NCBI GenBank assembly: GCA_036023115.1
Contig: JAYKKT010000076.1
Span: 992,001 to 1,056,000, forward strand
Length of the DNA: 64,000 bases
Direction: 5' to 3'
From: Brasenia schreberi
Lineage: Eukaryota > Streptophyta > Magnoliopsida > Nymphaeales > Cabombaceae
Within the stretch, counting starts at the first letter, position 1, and each line of letters begins with the position of its first letter. Both the position numbers and the translations under genes were made by a program. Shown in pieces: positions 21,961 through 33,060 of the stretch. The notes under the pieces were generated by a model. The model was not told the DNA's origin and did not search any database. It saw only the letters and a program-made list of their open reading frames with translations.

Positions 21961-23095
21961 GGAGGAGTTCTCTACAAAAAGAGTTTTACCGGCATCTTGT
22001 TGAGGTGTGTAGACCTTGATGAGGCTAGGACCATAGTGCATGAATTCCATGATGGAGAATGTGGAGGCCATGTCAATGCGAATATGATGGCCATCAAGAT
22101 ACTTAGAGTCGGTTATTTTTGGTTCACCCTCAAGCAAGATTGCCATGATCATGTTAGGTCACCAATGTCAAGTGCGTGGATACGCCATTCATATCCCATC
22201 ATCCACCTTGCATTCCATTGTAAGCCCATGACCTTTCACCATGTGGGCATTTGACATCATAGGACCAATCTCCCCAATTGCATCAAATGGACATAGGTTC
22301 ATCTTAGGAGCCATCAAATATTTTTCTAAATGGGTTGAAGCTACTTCCTTGGCTAATGTCCAAGGGCAACATGTAGTGGCATTCATTAAGAAAAATATTT
22401 TGGCTCGATTTGGAGTTTCAAGGGACCTAGTGTCGGATAATGAAACCCCTTTCAAGAATGAGAAGATGGAAAAGTTATGTAATACCTATGGCATAACTCA
22501 ACACTTCTCATCGCCCTACTACCCTCAAGGCAACGGCCAAGTCAAGGCCATGAACAAAACTCTTATAAGTATCATTGAGAAAACCTTAGAAAAGGGTAGG
22601 ACATGGCATGAGAAGCTTGATAAAGCCTTATGCGCTTATAGAACTTCCATCCGAACACCCACCAATACCACATCATTCGAGTTGGTCTATGGTACAAATG
22701 CTATTCTCCCCATTCATACCAAATTGCATTCATTTCATACATTACTTGCACTCGACCTACCCATAGAGACTTTACTACATGACAGAATGGTAGAGCTTGA
22801 CTTATTAGATGAGAAGAGGCTCCTTGCCATGGATCATGCACATGCATACCGGCAAAGGATAGCGCGACATTATGAAAAGCACATGAAGGCTCGTCACTTC
22901 AAAGTGGGAGATCTTGTATTGAAAATCATCCACCTTCATGGCCCACATCCACTTAGAAAGTGGCAGGCCAAGTGGGATAATCCCTATGTTGTAAGGGGAA
23001 CAACCACCAACAATGCATATTGGCTGATTGATGTTGAGGGTAGAAATTTAGTAGACCCTATAAATGCCCAATACTTGAAAAAATATTATGTATAG
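21960..23095 (+). pseudogene. Integrase of element B
   Basis: The zinc-binding half (21958-22254: HEFHDGECGGHV) loses its second Cys pair to a small deletion near 22160. The core frame, 22241-23095 (284 residues), is uninterrupted: FDIIGPISP (Asp), FGVSRDLVSDNETPF (Asp), and GQVKAMNK where the catalytic Glu should be (B' has GQAEATNK), so Glu appears replaced by Lys. The C-terminal part ends HFKVGDLVLKIIHLHGPHPL and QYLKKYYV. It is the longest intact frame of the element, but it is inferred inactive. Confidence 0.85.
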
Positions 23096-24289
23096 GGTCT
23101 ATGTTAAATTCTTTCGAAAAGATTTTAAAATGGATCTCCTTTGAACTTCTTGAAGGAAGGATCAAGATTGATTGTATAGCCCTGAATGAGGGAATTGATG
23201 CTTTATGAAAAGTAGAGTTTTCAAAATCATTTGGTAATATTTCAAAAATCTTTGTCTTACAAAATAAAGCCTAGTTCAATATAGCAAAATATTTTCAAAT
23301 GATAGATACTATTAGGAAATGGGATGATCTTGGTTGAATCGAGTAGCCAAAGGGATAAGTTTTCCTCCATTTTACTTCTATCCCAAAAAGGAAAATTGGC
23401 AAAATTCAAAAGAAAAAGAGAATACAAAACTCCTCCATAAAGAGGTCTTCCTTTCAAATAGAAAGAGGGAATACAAAAATTCCTCCGAAAGAGGTCTTCT
23501 CTTTGAATTAAAAAAAGAAAAAAAAGAGGGAATACAAAAAAAAATCCTCCAAAAAGAAAAAAAAAGGGGGAGGCCCTCTCTGTTGATAGAAAAGAGAAAG
23601 CCAAAGCTCAAAAAGAGTAATTTTTCATCTCTTTGCCTTAAACCACGGGACGCTTTAGAAGGGATCATGGTAACTCTTTCTCAAATTCCTATAGTTTATC
23701 CCAATGTTGAAAGGTTTTATCCATGAAAATCCTAAAGTAGGAATATAATCTACTTATTTGGATTTCATTTTGTTTGAGAATTAGACTTTGTTATGGGGAA
23801 ATGAAATTTTGAAATGTTTTCCAAAATTTCCTACAAAACCTCTGCTAAGTAGTGAGTATTGAAACCCAAATGAGGAGAAATATAAAAAATTGGAAGTCCT
23901 TTTGATAGAAACAAAAAGAAGTTCCCGTTGAAAAATAATTTTTGAAAACCCGAAATGTCAAACGACATGGGATTATCTTACTTGGGGCAGCCGGCCATCA
24001 TAGGCTTCTCCTCAAGCTCATCCATTTTTATAAAAGAGTCTCTAAACCTCACAATTCATTTGCATCATACACCCCATGCATGCATACATCCAAGGTCGGT
24101 CATGCATGATCATATTAGGACTAGCATTCAGTATGGGTCAAGTCCCCTTTGGCTGAAGTCCCCTCCTATATAATCCAAGAAAAGGGTTTAATGAAATAAA
24201 GGATAATTTATATTCTCAAGATAATTTGGAAAGTAAATCAAAAAGGGTGTTGTACTCTCTGTCATTATCCAAAATGAATTTGGATTAAT
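23096..24289 (+). mobile_element. 3' non-coding region of element B
   Basis: A/G-rich, with runs such as ggaaaaaaaagaaaaaa near 23510-23570. It shares blocks with 7125-7985 of B'. Frames within it are low-complexity Lys/Glu-rich and not credible. Nothing else recognised. Confidence 0.6.
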
Positions 24290-24305
24290 GCCAAAGAGGG
24301 GCATT
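24290..24305 (+). other. Polypurine tract of element B
   Basis: gccaaagaggggcatt directly before the LTR start TGTAAACACC at 24306; position and composition fit a PPT. Confidence 0.65.
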
Positions 24306-26121
24306 TGTAAACACCCTAAATAATTTTTGTTAAAAACACTCTCAATTTCGAAAGTCGTCTTGTTTTAAAGCCTTTGCTTTGAAATAAAATTTTAAATCTT
24401 TTGAATAAAGATTTTAACGATAAAGATGTTAAAATTAAAGCTAAAAGGATAAGGCCTAGAAGATTTGGGCAAATCAGGCGAAGATTAAGGCAACGACAAG
24501 AGCTCGCTTTAAGCTAGGATCGAGTTCGCGAAGGTCAAGACATGGAGCAAGAGAGTAGATCATGTCGAATCAAGGCACGTCTTCATCCAAGATCAAGTCA
24601 AGTGGATAGCCTCACCAAAACTAAACTTAGCCGAACTTGACTAATTCCTAAGCTTGACTCACTTGAGTTAAACATGAAGCATGACCTAGTATAAATCAAA
24701 TACCTTAACTTGACCAAACCAAATTTTCCTAGCCTTGTCCACCCTACATTCTTGGGCTAAACATCAAATGACACCCCTACCTAAACTTGATTAAATGGGA
24801 CGAGCCAATAAGGGAAGGCACGTCAACTTGAATAACAAGTCCAGCCGGTTGCACTTGGAGACATCCATGGTCTAGCCAACCATAGCTAGGTGCACATGAT
24901 TTGGACCAACAACCAGCCCACATGAGTGTAAACACCCCGAAATCCCATGAATTCCTCAAAACAAACCTGGTTTTGTAAAAGCAGTCCCAAAGGGCTATTT
25001 TGAGTCTGGAAACCCAGGAGCATTCCAGGCAACCCTGTACATATGTTTTGAACTTTATATACTTCAAAAATGTATAATATGGCTTTAAAAACCTTTTAAA
25101 AACACGTTTTTGAAACCCCGAAGCAGCTTAACCTAATCCAAACAGGACCAGAAGAGCTAAAGAGAGCACGGAACCGGAGCACATGTCGAGCCCGGTACAA
25201 CAACTCTCATATTGAATCCACCCCCAAGATCTCGAACGTCCAAGACCCTGTTATCATCAAAACATCATTTGAAGTCATCTCCGGAAGGCGAAAACAGAGG
25301 CGGGCGATCATGTTGGCGAAGACCCAACGCAGACGGAGTACTGATGTTGTCAAACCCCGCACAAACCATTCATTTCGAACACAGCCTGAAGGAGTCAGAA
25401 TTCAGTTTGGATTGGATCTGGACCATATATATTCAGATCCCAATCCAAACCCATGTGTGGATTTGGATTTGGATTTGGATCCAGAGATCCAATCCAATAT
25501 CCATATCCATGGCCCACATCACCTTCTCATAAATGGAGGTGGGGCCCACTTGAATTTCACGTGGGATTATGGGCATGAGAGAGAGTGGGGGAGGATAAGA
25601 TTAAAGAATGTGTTGTAATTACTTGTGTGTCAAGTTTGGGGTTAATCATGTGGGTTAGCCTAATTAAAGTGGGTTTAAGCTTGTAATTAGTCAAAACCTA
25701 ACCTAGGGCTGCACCAACATGATATGATTAGGGTCTATGGGTCATACAAAGGGAGCTCATTAATCTAATCCTAACCAAAAACACCTAATCCTAGCCTTTT
25801 ACCCTAATCCCGGCCTAATCCCAACCTAATCACCTAACCCACTTCCCTAATCCTTTCCTAAACCTAGGTTAATTTCCCTAAACCTAACCTAATCCTAGCC
25901 TAATCACCTAACCCACCTCACTAAACCTCACCCCAAAACCAACCTACCTAGCTAAACCCTAAACCTTTAAACCACCCCACCTAAACCTAGCACACAATCT
26001 ACCCAAAACCTCTTGTATGAAAATATCTGGCCCTATCCCAAAACCAGCCCACCTTACTACCATACCACCACCCCTAGACCACCTTACCACTACCCTAATA
26101 CCAGCCCCCAACCGTCAGCCC

Positions 26122-26129
26122 TATATAAA
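26122..26129 (+). promoter_or_regulatory. TATA box of LTR C1
   Basis: TATATAAA followed by a run of C. An alternative weaker TATA-like tcataaatgg is at 25529. Confidence 0.55.
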
Positions 26130-27208
26130 CCCCCCCCCCCAAGGGGAGGGTTTCCATCTTCTCTCATGCCCTTTCCAGCCCAACCGAGCCCAGCCACTCC
26201 CAACCGAGTCTTCCACCTACACCACAGCCAGCCACCACCTTGCTCCACCTGCTCCACCACACCCGAGCCGGCCAACCACCTGTCGCCACCACTGCCTTCG
26301 GCCGAACCCCATCCTGCGCATCCAAGACACCCGGATGCTCCTCTCTTCCATCCACCGCCTCTCTTTAACACCGGTTAGTACCCCATACTCCACTCCACCT
26401 CTTCTTCGCTCCCCCTCCACTCCCAGCCACCTACACCACCACCACATCATCCTAACACTAGCCACCCTCCATCCTACCCATTCGGCCACACCTCAGCCAC
26501 TCCAACTACCCGCCATTACCTAAACACCCTAGCTACACCCGGCCACTCCACCTAACTCCCTAAGACCTACCCATATCACCTCACCACAGCCGACCACCAC
26601 CTTACCCCATATCCTAGCTAGCTCCCTTCCCATCTACGACAGCCCTAGCTACCTTAGCAACCACCACCACCGAGTCTCCCTTAGTCGGCCACTCCAACCG
26701 ACTGCATACATTCACTCGGCCAGCCACCCGCCAGCCACATACTCCCTCTAGGCACTCCTTTAGACACTCCCTTAGGTTCCCCCTTAGTGCCATACTTCCT
26801 AACATTACACCCTCCCTTAGTGACCCTAATTAGTCACTCTAGCCCAACACGCAAAGGCAACCCCCTCCCTAGCAGTCGGCCTCCTTCAAGGCGCCCCTTT
26901 CGCGCACCTAAAGCACCCGGCCAGCAGCCCCTTTGCCGTTCAACTCCGCGAAGCTCCCTCTTGCAGCCCAAGGCGAAGGCCAAGCCCACGCTCAAGCAAG
27001 GCATCTTCGGACCAGCTATTAGTAAGTGCCTAACTCGGTCCTTAGTTGTATACTTGCTTAAAATTTAATTCGATACGGGGTTGTAATAACGGAGCATAGT
27101 CTCCTCCCGCTTGTAATAATGTGGCTTGGCACACCCACACACACGTGCACTCTCTTAGTTGTGCACGATTTTGAACACACACGGGCCTAATCAGCCCCTA
27201 ATATATAA

Positions 27209-27210
<2 letters not shown>

Positions 27211-27248
<38 letters not shown>
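27211..27248 (+). repeat. TA microsatellite in C1
   Basis: About 38 bp of near-pure TA at the place where C2 has only a short tatgtata stretch, so it expanded after insertion or in this lineage. Confidence 0.8.
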
Positions 27249-27250
<2 letters not shown>

Positions 27251-27269
27251 CTTACGTAGGGTTTTGCTT

Positions 27270-27790
27270 GAGTTGAGTGTGTTGTCTTTCCATTCAAGCA
27301 CTCACACACATTGAGCCTTCGCTCTTATTTGAAAGACCCAAGTAAGGGCCGTGCTATACTATTTGGGTTTCATTTCATGTCATGTGTGTAAGTCTTTCAA
27401 TTCAAGCACTCACACACATTGAGCCTTCGCTCTTATTTGTAAGACCCAAGTAAGTGTCGTGCTATACTATTTGGGTTTCATTTCATGTCGTGTGTGTAAG
27501 TCTTTCAATTCAAGCACGCACACACATTGAGCCTTCGCTCTTATTTGAAAGACCCAAGTAAGGGCTGTGTTATACTATTTGGGTTTAATTTCATGTTGTG
27601 TGCGTAGTACTTCAATTCAAGCACTCACACACATTGAGCTTTCGCTCTTATTCCCAAGACCTTAATCAAGGCCATATTGCAAGTTATATTTGGGTTTCAT
27701 TTCATGTCGTGTGTGTAAGTCTTTCAATTCAAGCACGCACCCACATTGAGCCTTCGCTCTTATTTGCAAGACCCGAGTAAGGGCCCATAT
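27270..27790 (+). repeat. Tandem repeat in C1, period about 109 bp, 5 copies
   Basis: Each unit has cattgagccttcgctctta, then aagacccaagtaagggc, then atttgggtttcatttcatgt and gtgtgtaagtctttcaattc. It is the sense-strand equivalent of 2043-2655. Confidence 0.88.
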
Positions 27791-28205
27791 ATATACCTTA
27801 TATACATATCTCCCTTCGGCATTTACATTACAAGTCATTTCCCTTCGGTTATTTCCCTTTGGTTATTTCCCTTCGGTTATTTCCCTTCGACATTGTCTTT
27901 ACATTCGGGTTTTCCCTTTGGAGTAGCGTGAGTTTGCATTGCATCTACGCCATACCACGAGGTAGGACGCATATTGCATCAAAGCAAGCCTCGTACTCCC
28001 GTTCAAATTTGCCCATGTAGTGGAGTGTTCATAACACACACCTAGGTGGCCCATAAAGGGATAAAAAGAAAGACTTAGGCACGTGCAAATCCACGTGATC
28101 TCAAATCTGCAATCGCATTAAAAAGACCCGAATCAAAACACCTCGAACCGCTCTCGTAAGCTTTTCCTACCCTAAAACTCGATTTTTAAAGCGTACAGAC
28201 TGACC

Positions 28206-28323
28206 CTTGCGCATCGGTGCAAGAAGGTCTGCGACGACAAGAGCTCACTTGCTCACAGTCATCACGTTAGAAGTCAGATTAAAATATATCTTCGCTAGCT
28301 TAGGTAAGCTAGCTGTCACGCCC
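28206..28323 (+). other. U5 conserved block with two hairpins (C1)
   Basis: First inverted repeat CTTGCgcatcggTGCAAG (28206-28223); second GCTAGCTTaggtAAGCTAGC (28294-28313) followed by TGTCACGCCC. In A1 the first stem has A-T where this copy has C-G at the fifth pair. Confidence 0.7.
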
Positions 28324-28536
28324 TGTTTATACAAATAGGCCTTAGACACTCGAGAGGATCCGCTCCAAGCCCTGAGAAGCGAAAGGGGAGGCGGGGATTT
28401 TCCTGCGTCTACAATGAGACTGGTTCATCTTTGACTAAAGGGGACCACATGTCCACGTGAAGACCCAAAACAAGGAGATGGAGCTGGACCAAGGAGAACT
28501 CGCCCCAAAGAAGGGCCCAAATGGGCCCCCTTGGCC

Positions 28537-28544
28537 TATAAATA
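28537..28544 (+). promoter_or_regulatory. TATA box of element B 3' LTR
   Basis: TATAAATA in ggcctataaatagaggcc, identical to the 5' LTR site at 9163. Confidence 0.7.
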
Positions 28545-29459
28545 GAGGCCAAGGGTGGGGGGGGGGGGGATGGCATCTTGCATGAAAAGGGAGCTTGGGG
28601 TGTTGGAGAACAGCTGCCCCCATGATGTAATAAGAAGTAGATATGCTGCAAATTTTCAATTCTTGCTTATGCACTCTAATTGTTTGTGTTATTGATTTTA
28701 CCTCTCTATACATTATAAACATTATATATCTTCTAATCCCCTCTATACTTAAGATAAGATATATATTTTCATTCATTTTCCTTCAACAATTTACTTTGGG
28801 ACGTTGTGTTGTTGCAATTTAAATTTGGGTAAGTTTTAAATCATGTATGTTCTAAAAACAGATTTTTGGTTTTCCAACATCTGTATACCTTGATTGCTAT
28901 AATTTTCATTTCCAAACTCATGGTCCGAATGCTCTGAAATTTTAGGAACAACATACATACACCCAAACACACTATAAATAAAATTGGCAAGAATTTTAGG
29001 GTCGTATAGCTATGGGAATAAAATTGACAAAGATCAAACAGACCCAAATTTAATTTCTATATGATCGGTTTTTCTGTGATAGGGGTTGGGTAAAAGTCTT
29101 ATATCTCTATCTGTAGTAAACTAAATTTGATAAACTTGGTCTCATCTGAAAGCTGACATCCATAGCTTTTCGAAAAGACTAAAATTATAATATTTGGAAT
29201 TCGATATACCTAGATATAGGGGATTCTTGGAGCCTCTAAGTTTCTATCTTGAAGTTGTTGTGTTAGGTCCAATCCCAAATTTAAATCTGAAGACCTACCA
29301 TCCCAAATTTCAAAACAAAAAATGGTTTAGGATCTTTACATTTCAGGCTATGTCCTATAAAATTTTGAGGAATTTTGGAGATCTCTAGTGTAGCCGTGAA
29401 TTTTTATTTCAAATCTTTTTAGAATTTGAAATCAAACTCTCGAACTATGTCGTGTGCGC

Positions 29460-29489
29460 GAGCGTGCCAGTTAGTTTACTAAAACTAAC
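29460..29489 (-). other. Conserved U5 hairpin plus motif (E)
   Basis: Minus strand GTTAGTTTtagtAAACTAAC followed by TGGCACGCTC. Stem positions 2 and 6 are T-A here and C-G in A1 and C. Confidence 0.7.
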
Positions 29490-30720
29490 AAAGTTCAGTT
29501 TTCTAACTTTCGTAGGCGATTGTGGACAAGTGAGATCTTTTCGACGTAGGCCTTCTTGAACCGGCGCTCAAGGGTCATCCTAGATGCTTGAAAAATGTTT
29601 GGAATCCGTTAAATTCGAAAAAGCAAAAACCCGATTTTACAAGTTTCAGAATTCGTGACTAAGTTCCTGACTTTTGAAAATTTCAGGTTCTGAAAATTAC
29701 AAAACATGTTCCTTGATTTTTTAAAAATACCTCTGAGTCTTCAAAAATACTAAAAATTTTAAAGAAGCAAGATACACGTGTGTAGAAGCAAGAAATTTTT
29801 TATTTTATTTTGTATTTTACTTCTATAAATCTTGAGAATTAAATCGATGACTGAGGATTGTTCAGAAACGTAGAACAGTTCTGTGTCTGTGGTTCAGAGT
29901 TTCAGAAAAACAATCATATCTCTGCACTAAGACATCCAATTTCAACAAAATTTATTTTGATGAAAATTCATGTTAGCTTTTCAAAGAATCAATTTTCATG
30001 CAATTCCACTCAGTATTTATAGAGATAGAGATATTGATAAAAGAACAGGGATCTGTTTTTGAATATTCTGTTTCTACAAAACAGAATCTGATTTTTGCCA
30101 ATATTCACGGATTTAATTGACTAAGCAAACGACCACGTAAAATCTTTAAAATTTTTTCTAATGATCCCTATAGATTGGTCGTGCAAAAAATCGAGTTGAT
30201 TGGGTCAGCCATTCGTTCAAAACAAATTTGTGTTTAGGTGTGTGCGATCATACGATTTCAAAAGTTAAAAATTAGAGAAAAATTCAAAGCATTCCCTTGA
30301 TTGTTTTGAATGATCTTAAACCTGTAACCAATCCTAAAATTCATAGATCATACAAGTATATTGTTTTTATCTTATTCATGAAGATTAAAGGGTAAACATT
30401 CATGTTTTGCATTGACATGGATAATGAACACGATCTTTTCAATCTTCATACAAATTTTCTGCAAAACCTGTAAATTCTGAGTTTTTTATAGATCATATTT
30501 ATACAATGATTGATTCAAACCTGTAGAATCGAAGAGGAAGATGATGTGAAGCTTCTAACGTGATCGAGAAACCTCCACGAGCAGACGTCCGATGGCAGAG
30601 CACGGTGAACCTCCTTTTCTTCTCTTCCTTCTCCTTTCTTCTCTCTCTCTCTTTCATGCGTTTTCTACTGTTCACGGATTGGTTTTTGGCAGTGGATGGT
30701 TGATTGTTGATGGAGGGCCT

Positions 30721-30727
30721 TTTTATA
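30721..30727 (-). promoter_or_regulatory. TATA box of LTR E
   Basis: Minus strand TATAAAA in gcctataaaaaggccctcc, placed between the captured gene fragments and the U5 end. Confidence 0.55.
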
Positions 30728-30824
30728 GGCTGACGGATGTTTATCTGCTGTTTGGATAAGCTTGATCCAGTTTCGATAAGCTCCATCTTCCATCTGATCT
30801 CATCTGATTTGGATGAGCTTGATC

Positions 30825-30920
30825 CTCCTTTTGATTGCATCTGAGTTGGATAGGCCTTGAACGTGATCTGTACTCCTTTTGATTTCATCTGAGTTGGGTA
30901 AGCTTTGAACGTGATCTCGG
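30825..30920 (-). repeat. Short tandem repeat, about 48 bp, two copies
   Basis: ccttttgatt-catctgagttgg and ttgaacgtgatct recur at about 30830-30870 and 30876-30918. It lies between the captured gene fragment and the TATA box. Confidence 0.6.
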
Positions 30921-30949
30921 GAACTCCACGGGAAGCCGAAGGGATGCTA

Positions 30950-31510
30950 GAGGGCTCGAATTTGATCCAATATGTAAACAACCTGGCCACCGGTATCGGG
31001 CAGACCAAGAGCATCTGCTTGTCCATGAGGAGAGAAGATCACTATGTTGAATACAGTAAGAATGCTACTAGGGAACTTTTCCACTGATGTCGGATCCGGT
31101 GCTTGGAGAAGCTCAGAAAGTGAACGAATTGTTTCTGTTACACTCTCTGCAGTGTTTCCCCAGCCTTTCAGCAATCCCCATTGCAAAAATCTGTCCTGAA
31201 ACCGATAGAAGGGAGTGTCCTTAGGAAGTGAGGAAAGGAAAACTTCAGCCATGAGAAGAGAAGTTTGAAGCTTTGACACACTGTCGACACTTCTGTCGAC
31301 CAAAAGATTATCTCCCCTATCATTATATGTGCGCAGAAACTCGAGCAATTGCTTTGCAGAGGAGGTGTCCTTGGTGAGTTTGGAAGACAAGTATCTGGAG
31401 ATAAACTGTACGCCATTTCCAATTGATGTAGGCAAAGTAAGATGCGGCTGCGATGAATCAAAAGTAGTGAGGTCCAGTTCCAGAGAATTATCATCGTTTG
31501 CCCATTTGGA
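30950..31510 (-). pseudogene. Sucrose synthase fragment captured in LTR E
   Basis: About 185 codons, open from about 31510 to a TAG at 30947-30949. Sucrose synthase reversibly converts sucrose and UDP to fructose and UDP-glucose in the cytosol. The fragment matches the end of the N-terminal regulatory region and the start of the GT-B glucosyltransferase domain: LTLPTSIGNGVQFISRYLSS, VFLSSLPKDTPFYRF, GWGNTAESVTETIRSLSELL, LQAPDPTSVEKF, and LPDTGGQVVYILDQIRAL. It looks closest to the SUS5/6/7 group (from family knowledge, not a search). The usual HGYFGQ loop lacks three residues (SPHGQADALGLP), and all of the rest of the catalytic domain is absent. There is no intron over about 560 bp, which hints at capture from mRNA. 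It is antisense to element B. Confidence 0.88.
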
Positions 31511-31527
31511 ATGTGTTTATCCTCTAT

Positions 31528-32283
31528 CTAAGCATTAGCTTCCACAATTCTGGTTACCACCCTAACAGGTTCTATGTGAACATAGTCAGGAACTCCTTCC
31601 ATGATATCAGCATGATCTGAAGTAAAATTTTCAAAGATCCCATTTAAAACTGAAGGCCCTTTGAGAGTTTCAGATTCTCTATGAACTTCTTCAGAGAGAT
31701 TCTCCATTTTATATACCACAGCCTTTGATGGAAGATCTCCAGAAACAGATTCTTCTGTAACTAAATTAGAGAACTGATGGTCATCTATATATTTCCTTTC
31801 ACTAGTTTCATTAGATGATCTATTTGGCATTAGTTCATGGTTTTGTGTTAAAACACAGTGAGCAACAGGGGACAGAATGTCAGGTTCCATAAATTCCTTT
31901 GACTCAGAATCTTTTGGGGGAAGAACAGAAGTTGGTGATCCTGGACAACTTCGCCTAGAGTGTGGCAGTATGAAAGTAATTCCAGCATATTCACTTTCCG
32001 TTAACAAGTTTTCACCTTCAACAACATTGACGGATGCCACACTTTCCACATTTTCATTGCCAGGTGCAATATTATGTGTTTCAGCATCTAAATCATCAGG
32101 ATGAAAGCTAGGTAGATAGATTGGAACAAGTGATGAAAGGATATCGTTATTTGTAGCTATACTAGCTTCACACTGTTCCATTCCTTCCCTGCTCATAAGA
32201 AGAAAATCACCACCAGCTGCATACATTGGCTCATTGCCATCCAAGCTAGAAGTTGTATCAATGGGCATATGAACAACGTCTTA
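31528..32283 (-). pseudogene. Unidentified captured coding fragment in LTR E
   Basis: An open minus-strand frame of about 250 codons ending in VEANA and a TAG, 17 bp before the sucrose synthase fragment begins. The first Met is at 32268, but the frame is open a few codons further to a TAA near 32281. It is acidic, Ser/Glu/Asn-rich and without predicted membrane segments or motifs I can name; it includes LVPIYLPSFHPDDLDAE and FILPHSRRSCPGSPTS. The composition and its length without stops are unlike the surrounding LTR, so I infer an exon or cDNA fragment of a second plant gene. Not recognised. Confidence 0.6.
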
Positions 32284-33060
32284 ATCACCATCAGTAATAT
32301 AAATTTCTGCATTTATATCTGAAGCAGTACATGTGTTGTGCTGCACATTTTCCAGCAATTGCCCTTACGGAGGCATGAACCATTAATGAATGACTACTTT
32401 AATGGCACAGACAATCCCACATGATGATCTCAACTGAATCTGTTAAAGTTATACTTATGAGAGTACTTAAGCAAACCCCATGTTCCCTGCATACTTGCTG
32501 TGAAAGTGGTTATGCAAATCCATGTTACATGACTACTTACTATGAAAGTGTTCAAGTAACCTATGTTACGTTTTTTGAAAACCAACTTTCATGCTCGCTG
32601 GGTTTCCTCCATGAGTGTTGGAACATTAACCTTACTTTCAACACCAAAATAACATAACAGCAAAAGGTGACAATGCAAAACTGATGCATATCAGTACGCT
32701 AATTGCCTTCTTTTAGCAACCAAACATAACATGGATATGTTACCAAATGCATTCGATACCAAACCTTTCTCTTCGGAAGCTATTGTTCTTGCATCAATCT
32801 TTCGTTTCTTTTGATAATACCGACCTTACCCTCTGAAAATTGATTTCTTTCCAAATATGAGCTTTTCTTTCTGGGAAGCTCACTTTCCCTTTTTAACGCC
32901 CGCTTTCCCTTTTTGGGAGTCCACCTTCCTTTTCTGGTGTCAACTTGTCTCTTTGATACCTGTATCTTTTCAAAGGACAAGTTTTCAACATACTTTTCAA
33001 CATAAATCTTTAAGAAAACAAAATCAGTGTTGAGGGCAAAACCATCATTTTTATCCATTT
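32284..33060 (-). other. Non-coding part of LTR E U3
   Basis: Contains near-repeats such as catgttccctgcatacttgctgtgaaag and catgttacatgactactta (32480-32545), and a Lys-rich frame (33058-32780) with KRQVDTRKGRWTPKKGKRA that is probably chance. Possibly intron or flanking DNA from the captured gene. Nothing firm. Confidence 0.35.

Larger units (their letters stand above)
24927..28413 (+). mobile_element. Solo LTR C1 (family C, 3.49 kb)
   Basis: Begins TGTAAACACCCCGAAATCCC and ends CTGCGTCTACA, flanked by ATGAG on both sides (24922-24926 and 28414-28418). The host sequence on either side is continuous with the B LTR at about 9015-9060. It is collinear with C2 in inverse orientation. Contents in order: GGATC inverted repeats (25405-25515), CCTAAACC-rich stretch (25770-26000), TATA box with a C-tract, Pro/Ser/Thr-coding-like simple sequence (no real gene), a TA microsatellite (27211-27248), a tandem repeat, and the U5 hairpins. 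Its length is unusual for a solo LTR. Confidence 0.94.

Noticed and set aside
22189..22455. Minus-strand frame over the integrase of B (and the matching one at 6306-6515).
   Set aside because: Antisense shadow of the integrase core, repeated only because the integrase is repeated.
23257..23726. Lys/Glu- or Phe-rich frames on both strands in the 3' tail of element B.
   Set aside because: Produced by the A/G-rich 3' non-coding region; the corresponding region of B' has different frames.
26013..26523. Long Pro/Ser/Thr-rich open frames in LTR C1 (and the matching frames at 3219-3560 and 11479-11802).
   Set aside because: They lie in C-rich simple sequence of LTRs, overlap in several frames and on both strands, and are not conserved as protein between copies.
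30499..31026. 175-codon minus-strand frame with a repeated ITFKAYPTQM segment.
   Set aside because: Partly an out-of-frame reading of the sucrose synthase piece and partly a 48-bp DNA repeat; no domain.
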